Of a stretch of DNA of 44,991 bases, positions 8,431-16,468 are shown one piece after another. Within the stretch, counting starts at the first letter, position 1. The number at the start of each line of letters is the position of its first letter. Both the position numbers and the translations under genes were made by a program. Under the pieces are notes generated by a model. It searched no databases and was not told the DNA's origin. It saw only the letters and a list, made by a program, of their open reading frames with translations. The DNA is from an uncultured Collinsella sp. (lineage in GTDB: Bacteria > Actinomycetota > Coriobacteriia > Coriobacteriales > Coriobacteriaceae): the NCBI GenBank assembly GCA_934658705.1, contig CAKUHP010000013.1, forward strand, positions 1 through 44,991, read 5' to 3'.

Positions 8431-8919
8431 ATGGAGCGCATCGCGAGCTTTTCTGTCGATCATCTGCTGCTTGAACCCGGCGTGTACGTGAGCCGCATCG
8501 ACCGCGATCCGGCGACCGGCGCTGCCGTCACCACCTTTGACCTGCGCCTGACCACACCCAATAAGGAGCCGGTCATGAACACGGCCGAGTGCCACACCAT
8601 CGAGCACCTGGGGGCGACCTTCCTGCGCAATCATGCCGAGTGGTCGAGCCGCATTGTCTACTTTGGCCCCATGGGCTGCCGCACGGGCTTTTACCTGGTC
8701 GTGTTTGGCGAGGTGACGAGCGAGGAGATCCTTCCGCTCGTGCGCGAGCTGTTTGAGTTCGTCGCCGGCTTTGAGGGTGATGTCCCCGGTGCCGCTCCCG
8801 AGGAGTGCGGCAACTACCTGGACCAGAACCTCCCCATGGCAAACTGGCTCGCGCGCCGTTATCTCGATCGCGATCTGGCCGATATCGACGAGAAGCATCT
8901 GCACTATCAGCAGGCGTAA
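8431..8919 (+). CDS. luxS: S-ribosylhomocysteine lyase, AI-2 synthase
   Basis: A 162-aa LuxS that cleaves S-ribosylhomocysteine to homocysteine and DPD, the precursor of autoinducer-2. It closes the activated-methyl cycle in the cytoplasm. The metal ligands are visible as HTIEHL (H55, H59) and ECGNYLDQNL (C126). C83 in GPMGCRTGFYL is the catalytic cysteine. Length and motif order are standard. A ribosome-binding GAGAGGA precedes ATG 8431. An intrinsic terminator follows. The partner nucleosidase (Pfs) is not in the window. Confidence 0.97.
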   Translation: MERIASFSVDHLLLEPGVYVSRIDRDPATGAAVTTFDLRLTTPNKEPVMNTAECHTIEHLGATFLRNHAEWSSRIVYFGPMGCRTGFYLVVFGEVTSEEILPLVRELFEFVAGFEGDVPGAAPEECGNYLDQNLPMANWLARRYLDRDLADIDEKHLHYQQA

Positions 8920-8948
8920 GGGCTTCACCGCTCAAAACGCGCGCATCG

Positions 8949-8979
8949 GGCGCCCTCGCTAATGCGGGGGCGCCTTTTT
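8949..8979 (+). terminator. Intrinsic terminator of luxS
   Basis: GGCGCCCTCGC(8949-8959) pairs with GCGGGGGCGCC(8964-8974) across a TAAT loop, with one G-U pair, followed by TTTTT at 8975-8979. Confidence 0.88.
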
Positions 8980-9018
8980 GTTGAGAGGGCGAAGTGGATG
9001 TATAAAAACGCTCGGGAT

Positions 9019-9053
9019 TGTTCTAGAATGTTCGTACAGTCACATAAACGAAC
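9019..9053 (+). promoter_or_regulatory. Candidate promoter with palindromes before the DUF4867 gene
   Basis: A weak promoter TTGTTC(9019-9024)-N18-CATAAA(9043-9048) overlaps a TTCTAGAA palindrome (9021-9028) and a wider inverted repeat GTTCGT(9030-9035)/ACGAAC(9048-9053). The layout suggests a regulated promoter; the regulator is unknown. Confidence 0.3.
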
Positions 9054-9063
9054 AGGAGTGAAC

Positions 9064-9708
9064 ATGCATATCTACTCTGTCAACGATCCCGAGTTCAAAC
9101 CCTACGGCCGCGTGTGGGACGACGTGCCCTCCAGCCTGACCGCCCCGCTCACCGAGGCGCTCTCCGCCACGCCCGTCCCCGAGGGCAGTAAGTACGTGGC
9201 CTCCGCGCCCGAGCTCGAGCAGGTCGAAGGCGCCGACACGCTCGGTCTGCTCATGTACGGCGGCCGTCCCTTCCAGCTGGGCTGGTGCAACGGCCACAAC
9301 ACGAAGCTCAATTGCCTAGAGTATCACCGCGCGAGCGAGTTCAACCTGGGCGCGCGCGACTTTGTCCTGCTGCTGGCCAAGCGCGAGCAGATCGTCGACG
9401 GCAAGCTCGATACCGCGCAGATCAAGGCTTTCCGCGCGCCGGCCGGCACGCTCGTCGAGGTCTATGCCACGACGCTGCACTACACGCCGTGCATGGTCGA
9501 CGACGGCGGCTTCCAGGTGATGGTTGCGCTGCCCGCCGGTACCAACGGCCCGCGTCCCGAGGCTGCGGCTGACATGCCTGCCGCCGGTGACAGCTACTGC
9601 TACTGGAAGGCCGACAAGTGGGTCCTCTGCCACGCCGATAGCCCCAAGGCAGCCGAGGGCGGCTACGTGGGCCTCGTCGGCAAGAACCTCGACATCACCT
9701 GCGACTAG
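9064..9708 (+). CDS. DUF4867-family protein, cupin-like
   Basis: A 214-aa cytoplasmic protein that I recognise as DUF4867-like, a family of unknown function often near sugar-utilisation genes. Visible features are the N-terminal YSVNDPEFKPYGRV, a central GGRPFQLGWCNGHN followed by EYHRASEFNLG, and LHYTPC, all consistent with a small beta-barrel (cupin-like) fold containing conserved His/Cys/Glu that could bind a metal. These residues resemble those of ureidoglycolate-lyase-like cupins, but this is only by eye. Start ATG 9064 follows ACAGGAGTG. It stands alone between the luxS terminator and a repeat block. No substrate can be assigned. Confidence 0.7.
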   Translation: MHIYSVNDPEFKPYGRVWDDVPSSLTAPLTEALSATPVPEGSKYVASAPELEQVEGADTLGLLMYGGRPFQLGWCNGHNTKLNCLEYHRASEFNLGARDFVLLLAKREQIVDGKLDTAQIKAFRAPAGTLVEVYATTLHYTPCMVDDGGFQVMVALPAGTNGPRPEAAADMPAAGDSYCYWKADKWVLCHADSPKAAEGGYVGLVGKNLDITCD

Positions 9709-9715
9709 AATCTTC

Positions 9716-9774
9716 TGTCTCAATCTGTAACATCTAGCAGGCAAAATCGTCTCTACCTGTTACAGATTGAGACA
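9716..9774. repeat. Inverted repeat, copy 1 of a tandem pair
   Basis: Perfect 17-base arms, 9716-9732 and 9758-9774 (starting TGTCTCAATCTG), flank a 25-base loop. The right arm and the bases just before it (TCTACCTGTTACAGAT) recur in the neighbouring element at 9798-9852. No coding potential. Confidence 0.85.
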
Positions 9775-9797
9775 AACTGCAGGGGGTTGCCCGAAAA

Positions 9798-9852
9798 TCT
9801 CGATCCGTAACACCAGGCTCGGTTTTGACGGTCTACCTGTTACAGATCGAGA
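9798..9852. repeat. Inverted repeat, copy 2 of a tandem pair
   Basis: Arms TCTCGATCCGTAACA (9798-9812) and TGTTACAGATCGAGA (9838-9852) match with one mismatch around a 25-base loop. Compared with copy 1, a base pair inside the arm has changed on both sides (AAT/ATT to GAT/ATC), so pairing is kept. Confidence 0.8.
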
Positions 9853-9864
9853 CAAACCGGTCCG

Positions 9865-9878
9865 AACCACCACAAAGG
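9865..9878. repeat. Solitary half-site of the CCACCACAAAGG palindrome
   Basis: AACCACCACAAAGG is identical to the left arm of the hairpins at 20338 and 24074. Here the central GGACAGG and the right arm are missing; it looks like a decayed or half element. Confidence 0.6.
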
Positions 9879-9961
9879 TGAGGTCCTGGAAAACCCTAGA
9901 CTCAAATCTTGCAGACCTGTCCTAAGGACACTGAGGTGCTCAATCTCATAGTCTCCTAACT

Positions 9962-10000
9962 AAAGCGCCCGGCGAGCAGCTCGTGCTCGCCGGGCGCTTT
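9962..10000. terminator. Strong hairpin, possible terminator of the preceding transcript
   Basis: Perfect 17-base arms (9962-9978 and 9984-10000) with a 5-base loop. The stem is flanked by AAA and TTT, so it could work on either strand, but the T-run is short. Confidence 0.6.
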
Positions 10001-10067
10001 GCCGTCCGCGGATTTTGGGACATGCGGCCCGTTTTTTGAGCCTGCCTGTCGGTACACTAAAAGCACT

Positions 10068-11951
10068 ATGGGTACCCGTGAGCGACATATCGGCCATGCG
10101 GCCGCCCGATCCGCGCCGTTGGCGGATCCCAGGGGCGGCAGGCTCTTCGCCATGCCGCGATTTCTCGTTGACATAACGCACCTGGTGTACCGTCGCCGCG
10201 CCTTCGTCATCGCCGGCGTCATAACCGCGCTGTTCCTCATGCTTTTGGCAGTCTTGCCGGCGCTGTTCGCCTCCGATCCCAAGCTTTCCGACGCCGTGCC
10301 GGCCTATAGCGAGGTGTCCAAGGAGGTCGTGGACGGGCTGATCCATTCGAGCTCGATTCCGTTGCTTGTCTCCGCGATTGCATTTTCGATCTGGGGCGTG
10401 CTGGTTTACCTGCGCTGTTTGGACTATGTGTTGCGTCGACGCCTGGTTGCCATCGCCACCATCTGCGCCTTGTGGATGATCGAGGTCATCCTCAAGTACA
10501 AGTCGTTTACGCCGTTCTATGCCACCATGCTGTGGTACCTGTACTACGTACCTATGACGCTTATCCCGCTGCTCTATCAGCTCTGCGGTCTGCGCCTTGC
10601 GGGGCTGGAGCAGCATCGCGCTGGCCGCCGCTATCGCAGCGTCCTGTGGATCGTGGCCATCCTGCTTATCGGATTTGTGCTCACCAACGATTTCCACCGG
10701 CAGGTCTTCCACTTCGACCGTGCGAGCGACACCTGGAGCAACGATTACACGTACGGCTGGGGTTATTTCGCCGTCTTAGTGTGGACGGCCTTTAACTTCG
10801 TGGCCTTTTTTATCCTGGTTGGTCGGTCCTCGTCCTTTCGCATCCAGCGTTTCTCGGGCACGGCAGCGCTCGTGCTGCTGGGCGGCGCGTTCTTTGCCAT
10901 CTCGTATGCGCTGCGCGTGCCCTGGGCATGGAGGCTCAACTTTTCGCTCGTCTATTGCGTTCTGTGTGTGGTGGCGATGGAAATCTGTCTCGATTGCGGT
11001 GTCATTCCGTCATATCACGACATCGCCGGCATTTTCGACACCTTGCCGCTCGACCTTAAAGTGCTAACGCGTGACCTTCAGGAGGTCTATGCCACGCCGG
11101 TGTCAAAGCCGGTGCCGGAAGGCGTGCGCGAGGAGTTGCGGGCCCAGGAACACGGGCGCCCCCACGCCTTTGCCGTGGTGTCCGATCCCGATGTGATGTA
11201 TCGCGCCTTTCCGCTGCTGGGCGGATCGGCCCTGCTTGCCCAAGACGTGTCGGAGCTCAACGAGCTCAATCGCGAGCTGGCGCAGCGGCGCATGGAGTTG
11301 CAGCGTCAAAACGAGCTGCTCACGGCCGACTACGACCTTAAGACGCACCTTGCAGATCAAGAGGCCGAGGCCTTGCTGGTCCAAGACGTGGACCAGGCGC
11401 TTGCCCGCGCGCTTGACGAGATGTACGGACTGCTGAGCTCGCTACCACCGCTCACGGACGACACATCGTCGCACGAGCGCTATCGCATGCTGCAATGCGC
11501 AAAGATGCTCGTTGCCTATTGCAAGCGCAAGGGTTCGCTCACATTGGCGCAGCACGGGGAGAGCGGCTTCGACCGTGACCGCATCCAACTGATCGCCAAC
11601 GAGTTGGCAAGCGACCTGCGCACAATCGATGTCGACTGCGCTTCGATCATCGCCATACGGCGCCCCATGCACGCCAGTGCGGTCAGCGCGCTGTATGACT
11701 GCGTGTACGATTTTGCGTTTTTTGCCTACACGACCGACCATCCGGCGCTTATGTATCACTTGAGCGACCACGACTCGTGCAGCGTGGAACTGCGCGCCAC
11801 GCTTTTTTCCAACGACGAGAAGGACCTGTCGCAGACGCCTGCCGCGTTTGAGCTCGAGAGCGCGCTGCAGGGGCGCAACGTAGCATACCGCCTTGAGGGC
11901 GAGGCGGGTCAGCTGCGCATGATCGTGTTGATGCCGCGGGCGGGTGAGTGA
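10068..11951 (+). CDS. Membrane sensor with degenerate kinase-like C-terminus
   Basis: A 627-aa protein. Residues about 45-330 contain roughly seven to eight membrane helices, resembling the 7TM N-terminal regions of some histidine kinases. A coiled coil follows (ELNELNRELAQRRMELQRQ), then about 180 residues laid out like a dimerisation and GHKL ATPase unit. No phospho-acceptor His motif, N-box Asn or DxGxG/GxG glycines can be seen (the N-box position reads ALYDCVYDFAFFA). It ends in a beta-strand-like RMIVLMPR, as GHKL domains do. I infer a pseudokinase sensor acting with the kinase whose ATG follows directly (stop 11951, ATG 11954). The start is uncertain: ATG 10068 is used, and ATG 10152 just before the first helix is possible. 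I know no name for it. Confidence 0.7.
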   Translation: MGTRERHIGHAAARSAPLADPRGGRLFAMPRFLVDITHLVYRRRAFVIAGVITALFLMLLAVLPALFASDPKLSDAVPAYSEVSKEVVDGLIHSSSIPLLVSAIAFSIWGVLVYLRCLDYVLRRRLVAIATICALWMIEVILKYKSFTPFYATMLWYLYYVPMTLIPLLYQLCGLRLAGLEQHRAGRRYRSVLWIVAILLIGFVLTNDFHRQVFHFDRASDTWSNDYTYGWGYFAVLVWTAFNFVAFFILVGRSSSFRIQRFSGTAALVLLGGAFFAISYALRVPWAWRLNFSLVYCVLCVVAMEICLDCGVIPSYHDIAGIFDTLPLDLKVLTRDLQEVYATPVSKPVPEGVREELRAQEHGRPHAFAVVSDPDVMYRAFPLLGGSALLAQDVSELNELNRELAQRRMELQRQNELLTADYDLKTHLADQEAEALLVQDVDQALARALDEMYGLLSSLPPLTDDTSSHERYRMLQCAKMLVAYCKRKGSLTLAQHGESGFDRDRIQLIANELASDLRTIDVDCASIIAIRRPMHASAVSALYDCVYDFAFFAYTTDHPALMYHLSDHDSCSVELRATLFSNDEKDLSQTPAAFELESALQGRNVAYRLEGEAGQLRMIVLMPRAGE

Positions 11952-11953
11952 CG

Positions 11954-13450
11954 ATGCAGATTCCGCTTATCCTTCCCCAGATCGTCGCGCTCGATGTCGT
12001 CTTTACCCTGGCTGCGTGCCTGCAGACGATCCACGTCCCGCTTATCGCCTCACGCCGTTCATCCTTCAACCGCAAGGTGATTTGTGCCTATGAGGCAAGC
12101 CTTATGCTGCACTTGATTATCTCGGCTGTTATCTTATTCGCGTCGAGCGGCTCGTATCTGGTGGCGCCGCTCTACGTTGTTGCCGAAGCGGCGGGCGCAC
12201 TGTTGTGGCTCAACGCCGCGATTGCCGCCTATGGCGTGGTCCTTATGGTGCATTACCGCCGTCCCGTCATGCTGGCGGAGCTGTCGCTTGTCGCCGCCGT
12301 CACGCCGCCGGCGGTTTACGTTATGGGCACGACATGGACTGCGGCTCTTGTCGCGGATGGCGCGTTCTTCCTATTCCGTTCCATCGCGGCGCTTTTGATG
12401 GATGTCCGTAACCGTCAAGAGGATATCACGGCGTTTTCGACGATCGAGACCATCAACGTGATCCCTGTGGGCATCCTGTACTTGGATCCAAAGGGTCGCC
12501 CGTTGCTCATGAACCGCTGCATGCGCAAGAACCTCGTGGAGCTTCATATGCCAACCGACCTGCACGACATGAGCGGCACATGGAATGATCTCCGCCGGCT
12601 CAGCATGCAGGCGCCCGAGAGCAGCAAGGATCGCGCCCGAATCGAACTGGATCGCTTTGGCGAGGCGCGTGCGGTGGTCGAGATCGCTCCCTCCGAGATT
12701 CGCCTGTTTGCATGCGATGGGGTTATGGTTTCGGGCCGCCCCTTCGAGCGCATCATCGGCTTGGACGTGACGGAGTATGCCCATGCCTATGATCGCCTGG
12801 CGCATGCCAATCATCTGCTCGAGCTTGCGGGCCAAGAGCTTCAGGCTCAGATCGAGGAGGTCAAGAAGGTTGCCGACAATGCGGCCTACCTGCGCATGCG
12901 TGCCCGCGTGCACGATGTGATCGGCCAGCGCCTGTCCATTCTCCATCGCTATTTGGAGGAAGGCCGTCTGGACGACGAGTCGCTCGAGCAGATCGACCCG
13001 CTGCTGCGCTCGATTGCCGCCGACCTACGCAGCGGAGGCGACAGCGAACCTGCGGAGCGGCTCGACGATATCGTCCATGCTTTTGGTCTGGTGAGCGTGC
13101 AGATCGATGTAGAGGGGTCGCTTCCCGAGGACGCGCGCGTTGCCGCGGCGTTTTTGCAGATTATCCGCGAGGCCTCGACCAACGCCACCAAGCATGCGCA
13201 GGCCCATCAGGTCCAGGTACGCCTGTCGCAGGAGGAGCATGATGGCGGCGATGCCGTCGCACTCATGACCATCTCCAATGACGGCGCGCCTGCCCCCGTA
13301 TCGTATCGCGAGGGAACGGGTATCCCCGGTATGAGGCATGTTGCACAAGATCTGGGCGGCAGCCTCGAGGTCCATGCCGCTCCGCCCTTTACGCTTGCGG
13401 TATCCATCCCGCTAAACTCCAACGCCGCGGTCCAAAGGAGAAACTCATGA
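11954..13450 (+). CDS. Sensor histidine kinase, HisKA_3 type
   Basis: A 498-aa membrane kinase. Residues 1-155 hold about five helices. Residues about 160-280 form a PAS-like cytoplasmic region (VIPVGILYLDPKGRPLLMN is typical of a PAS start), followed by a coiled coil (LELAGQELQAQIEEVKK). The dimerisation box reads RARVHDVIGQRLS with the phospho-accepting His followed by D, the NarL/DesK-class pattern. The N-box REASTNATKHAQA and G-box GTGIPGM are intact, so it should autophosphorylate. ATG 11954 is two bases past the previous stop, and its own stop overlaps the regulator start by 4 bases (ATGA), so the three genes form one operon. The signal sensed is unknown. Confidence 0.9.
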   Translation: MQIPLILPQIVALDVVFTLAACLQTIHVPLIASRRSSFNRKVICAYEASLMLHLIISAVILFASSGSYLVAPLYVVAEAAGALLWLNAAIAAYGVVLMVHYRRPVMLAELSLVAAVTPPAVYVMGTTWTAALVADGAFFLFRSIAALLMDVRNRQEDITAFSTIETINVIPVGILYLDPKGRPLLMNRCMRKNLVELHMPTDLHDMSGTWNDLRRLSMQAPESSKDRARIELDRFGEARAVVEIAPSEIRLFACDGVMVSGRPFERIIGLDVTEYAHAYDRLAHANHLLELAGQELQAQIEEVKKVADNAAYLRMRARVHDVIGQRLSILHRYLEEGRLDDESLEQIDPLLRSIAADLRSGGDSEPAERLDDIVHAFGLVSVQIDVEGSLPEDARVAAAFLQIIREASTNATKHAQAHQVQVRLSQEEHDGGDAVALMTISNDGAPAPVSYREGTGIPGMRHVAQDLGGSLEVHAAPPFTLAVSIPLNSNAAVQRRNS

Positions 13451-14070
13451 TCCGCATCCTCATTGTCGAAGACCAGGCCATCTTGCGCGAGAGCCTTGCG
13501 CGCTCCGTTGGCGACCAACCCGATATGACTGTTGTCGCCGCGATCGCCGATGCTTCCGAGGCCCTCGACGTTGTGCTCAAGGAGCGTCCCGACATGATAC
13601 TGATGGACGTGTGTACCGAGCACGATTCCAACGGCATCGTGGCGGCGGCGCGCATCAAAGAGCAGCTGCCCGAGTGCCGCATCATTATCATGACGGGCAT
13701 GCCCGAGATCACCTTTGTCGACCAGGCGCGCGAGGCCGGCGTCGACAGCTTTGTGTACAAGAATGTCGGTATCGACGAGCTGTTTGCCGTGATGCGCTCC
13801 ACGTTGGCGGGCTACTGCACGTTTCCCAAACCGCCCGAGAGCCTCTTCTCGGGTACGGCGGCCCTCGACGATGTCGAACTTTCAATCCTACGTCTTGCCT
13901 GTGAGGGTAAGAGCCGTCGCGAGATTGCGGCCGAGCTGTTTATGAGCGAGGGCACCATCAAGCGGCGCATCTCGGAAATCCTCAATAAGACCGGCTACGA
14001 CAACATCATGCGCTTGGCGGTGCATGCGGTGACCGAAGGCAGCATTGTCCCCAATATGGAGCGTCCGTAA
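13447..14070 (+). CDS. NarL/LuxR-type response regulator
   Basis: A 207-aa regulator. The receiver domain (1-120) has the acidic pocket E8-D9, phospho-acceptor D54 (MILMDV), T83 and K105 (FVYKN). The LuxR HTH (about 140-200) reads ELSILRLACEGKSRREIAAEL with the recognition-helix region EGTIKRRISEILNKTG. It is the output partner of the upstream kinase, overlapping it by 4 bases. The promoters it controls are not evident in this window. Two strong hairpins separate it from the convergent lipoprotein gene. Confidence 0.93.
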   Translation: MIRILIVEDQAILRESLARSVGDQPDMTVVAAIADASEALDVVLKERPDMILMDVCTEHDSNGIVAAARIKEQLPECRIIIMTGMPEITFVDQAREAGVDSFVYKNVGIDELFAVMRSTLAGYCTFPKPPESLFSGTAALDDVELSILRLACEGKSRREIAAELFMSEGTIKRRISEILNKTGYDNIMRLAVHAVTEGSIVPNMERP

Positions 14071-14106
14071 TCGGTGCGCCTGATCGCACTCTGGCACCGA
14101 AACGAT

Positions 14107-14146
14107 AGGCCGCCCGCCGTTTTGCATCTGCAACGGCGGGCGGCCT
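14107..14146. terminator. Hairpin after the signalling operon
   Basis: A 15-bp perfect GC-rich stem (14107-14121/14132-14146) with a 10-base loop. The T-run is poor (GCTTGTGG), so it is a probable but not textbook terminator between convergent genes. Confidence 0.6.
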
Positions 14147-14175
14147 GCTTGTGGACGGCGCTGCCGGCGCAAAGC

Positions 14176-14210
14176 GACGGGGCCGCAGGATCAACTCCTG
14201 CGGCCCCGTC
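14176..14210. terminator. Second hairpin between convergent genes
   Basis: A 15-bp perfect stem (14176-14190/14196-14210) with loop TCAAC. No T-run on either strand. Together with the hairpin at 14107 it separates the plus-strand regulator from the minus-strand lipoprotein. Confidence 0.5.
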
Positions 14211-14258
14211 TGGTGTGCGCGGATGTGTCCGCCAATCCGCGGCTGTCGATGTCTGTCG

Positions 14259-15104
14259 TTACGCGATGGTTGCGCTGTAGGAGGCGACGTCCTCGTAGGA
14301 ATCGGTCAGATAGGCGTCGATACCGATGGTCGTGTTGACCAGGTCGTCGAGGCTATCGAGCTCGCCGCTCGAGAACGTGAACTCCTCGGTGGCGTTGGTG
14401 CCGGGCATCAGATGAGCCGAGAACCAGGGTTCCTTCATGGTGCCGTTGACGTTGGTCTTACCGCTGGGAGCGTAGAAGGTCAGGTCCTTGTCGCTCTTGT
14501 TGGTGATGTTGACGACAAAGCCGATGTCGCCCCAGTCGTCCTTGAACTTCTCGGTGACGGTGATGGTGCACAGGTCGTCATCGGCGACGGTGACGGCGGG
14601 GGAGATTTCAACGCTCTGGACGTCGTCGTCTTCGACAGCCTCTTCGACCTCGTCTTCCTTCTCGGCGGCCTCGCGATCCTTCTTCACCGTGCCGGACAGA
14701 TCCTTGTCGGACTTGGTAAAGACAAGATTGCCGTCATCCTCTTCGAGGATGAGCTTGCCGTCCTTGAGCTTCATGTCGTGCGACTCATCTTCGGCGGTGA
14801 TAGTTACGGTAGTGGCGTCCTTTGCCTCCCATTTAAGGTCGACAACCTCAAGGAACAGGTCGAGGGCGCCTGTGCCGTCCTCATCGAGAATCAGGACGCA
14901 GTGGACACCCCAATCCTCGAGCATCTTCATGTACTCATCGGTCAGCTCTTCGCCCTCCAGGGTTCCTCCCGAGAGCTCCCAACTGCCGACGAAGTTGGCC
15001 TTGGGATCCTTGCCACCGCCGCCGCTGCAGCCCGTCAGGGCAAAGGCGAGCGCCAGGACGCATGTCAGGAATGCGAGTACGGACTTTTTGAACGTTGTCT
15101 TCAT
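14259..15104 (-). CDS. Lipoprotein, lipocalin-like N-terminal region
   Basis: A 281-aa exported lipoprotein. The lysine-bearing signal peptide ends in the lipobox LTGC, followed by SGGGGKDP. Residues about 38-140 read like a lipocalin-type stress or turnover domain (FVGSWELSGGTLEG; LILDEDGTGAL; DGKLILEEDDG). An acidic linker (EKEDEVEEAVEDDD) leads to a second beta-rich domain (about 165-275) with an NITNKSDKDLTF motif of the extracellular Ig-like kind (FxLM or DUF4352-like). Function unknown. It lies 80 bases downstream of the SPFH gene on the same strand with its own ribosome-binding site (AAGGAGG), so it may be the last gene of that operon. Confidence 0.85.
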   Translation of the reverse strand: MKTTFKKSVLAFLTCVLALAFALTGCSGGGGKDPKANFVGSWELSGGTLEGEELTDEYMKMLEDWGVHCVLILDEDGTGALDLFLEVVDLKWEAKDATTVTITAEDESHDMKLKDGKLILEEDDGNLVFTKSDKDLSGTVKKDREAAEKEDEVEEAVEDDDVQSVEISPAVTVADDDLCTITVTEKFKDDWGDIGFVVNITNKSDKDLTFYAPSGKTNVNGTMKEPWFSAHLMPGTNATEEFTFSSGELDSLDDLVNTTIGIDAYLTDSYEDVASYSATIA

Positions 15105-15184
15105 GGTGTCCTCCTTCTTGTGTGAAAACCCATAGAAGCAAATGCGGGGGTGGCGGATCCCCCGCCAATTACCAGATAGAGGGG

Positions 15185-16420
15185 CTAGGGCCTGGGCGTT
15201 CCGCAGTTGCTGCAGAACTTGCCGCCGTTTTCGCTACCGCAGTTGGGGCAGAACCACTTGGCCGGTGCCGGGGCGGGTGCGGGGCTGCCGCACTCGGGGC
15301 AGAACTTGCCGGTGTTGGTGGCACCGCAGCTGCAGGTCCACGTGCCGGCCGCGGGCGCGGCGGCAGGAGCCGGTGCGGGGGCGGGTGCCGGTTGCGGGGT
15401 GGCCTGCTGCTGCGCCTGGCCGGCAGCGAACAGCTGGCTTGCGTTCATGCCGCCCATGCCGCCTGCCATGCCCATGCCCATAAAGCCGGCCATCGCACCG
15501 TTGGGGTTGGCCGCCGCCGCGCGCATCGCGTCGCTCTGGGCGCTGGCGATGTTGGCGGCTGCCATGGTGGGATCGCGCATGACCGCGGCCTTCTGCAGGT
15601 CCTTGATCATCTGCTCGTCTTCTTGCGAGGCGGCGATGGAGTTGACGCCAAAGCTCACGATCTCGACGCCGCGCAGGTCGCGCCAGTCGGCGGAGAGGAC
15701 CTCGTTGAGCGCGCGGGCGAGCTCGGTGGTGTGGCCGGGGATGGCGCTGTAGCGGATGCCCATCTCCGAGATCTTGGCAAAGGCGGGCTGCAGGGCGGTG
15801 AGCAGCTCGGACTTGAGCTGGCTATCGATCTTGTCGCGCGTGTAGCTGTCGGTCACATTGCCGCACACATTGGTGTAGAACAGCAGCGGGTTGGTGATGC
15901 GGTACGAATACTCACCGTTGCAGCGCACGGAGATGTCGACGTCCAGGCCGATGTTGTTGTCGACCACGCGGAAGGGCACGGGCGAGGCGGTGCCGTACTT
16001 GTTGCCGATGATCTCCTTGGTGTTGATAAAGTAGACGCGCTGGTCCTTGCCCGCGTCGCCGCCGAAGGTAAAGCGGCTGCCGATATTGGCGAAGGTCTCC
16101 TTGATGGAGTCGCCCAGGTTGCCGCTAAAGACGCTCGGCTCGCTGCCGGTATCGAAGACGAACTCGCCGGGCTCCAGCGCGACCTCGATGATCTTGCCGT
16201 TTTGCACCACGAGCATGCCCTGGCCGTCGTTGACGGCGATGACGGAGCCGTTGGAGATGACGTTGTCCTCGCCGCGCGTGTTGGAGCTGCGGCCACCGGT
16301 GCGCTTGACGCCCTTGCAGGCCAAGACGTCGGCGGGCATCGATTCGCAATAGATAAATTCCTTCCACTGGTCGGCCATGACGCCGCCGGCGGCTCCCAAT
16401 CCAGCTTTCAAGAGTCCCAT
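15185..16420 (-). CDS. SPFH-domain protein with C-terminal zinc ribbons (YdjI-like)
   Basis: A 411-aa protein. The N-terminus (MGLLKAGLGAAGGVMADQWKEFI) leads into an SPFH (stomatin/prohibitin/flotillin) core, residues about 30-270, with NGSVIAVNDGQGMLVV and SVRCNGEYSYRI. A Gly/Met-rich stretch (MAGFMGMGMAGGMGGM) and a Pro-Ala linker follow. Two zinc ribbons end the protein, CSCGATNTGKFCPECG and CPNCGSENGGKFCSNCG. This is the layout of B. subtilis YdjI and the 'virion core protein/SPFH' family, which form membrane-associated assemblies. It follows the two-zinc-ribbon membrane protein by 48 bases on the same strand. I infer a membrane scaffold complex with its neighbours. Confidence 0.88.
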   Translation of the reverse strand: MGLLKAGLGAAGGVMADQWKEFIYCESMPADVLACKGVKRTGGRSSNTRGEDNVISNGSVIAVNDGQGMLVVQNGKIIEVALEPGEFVFDTGSEPSVFSGNLGDSIKETFANIGSRFTFGGDAGKDQRVYFINTKEIIGNKYGTASPVPFRVVDNNIGLDVDISVRCNGEYSYRITNPLLFYTNVCGNVTDSYTRDKIDSQLKSELLTALQPAFAKISEMGIRYSAIPGHTTELARALNEVLSADWRDLRGVEIVSFGVNSIAASQEDEQMIKDLQKAAVMRDPTMAAANIASAQSDAMRAAAANPNGAMAGFMGMGMAGGMGGMNASQLFAAGQAQQQATPQPAPAPAPAPAAAPAAGTWTCSCGATNTGKFCPECGSPAPAPAPAKWFCPNCGSENGGKFCSNCGTPRP

Positions 16421-16468
16421 GGTGATCTTCCTTTCTCGTCAAAGACCGGGTGGTGTTGGTCGGGATGG

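Noticed and set aside
9716..9852. CRISPR array
   Set aside because: Two inverted-repeat units with 25-base loops are not direct repeats with unique spacers, and no cas genes are nearby.
10034..10058. Sigma-70 promoter TTTTGA/TACACT before the sensor gene
   Set aside because: The spacer is only 13 bases and the transcript would begin almost at the ATG; too weak to call.
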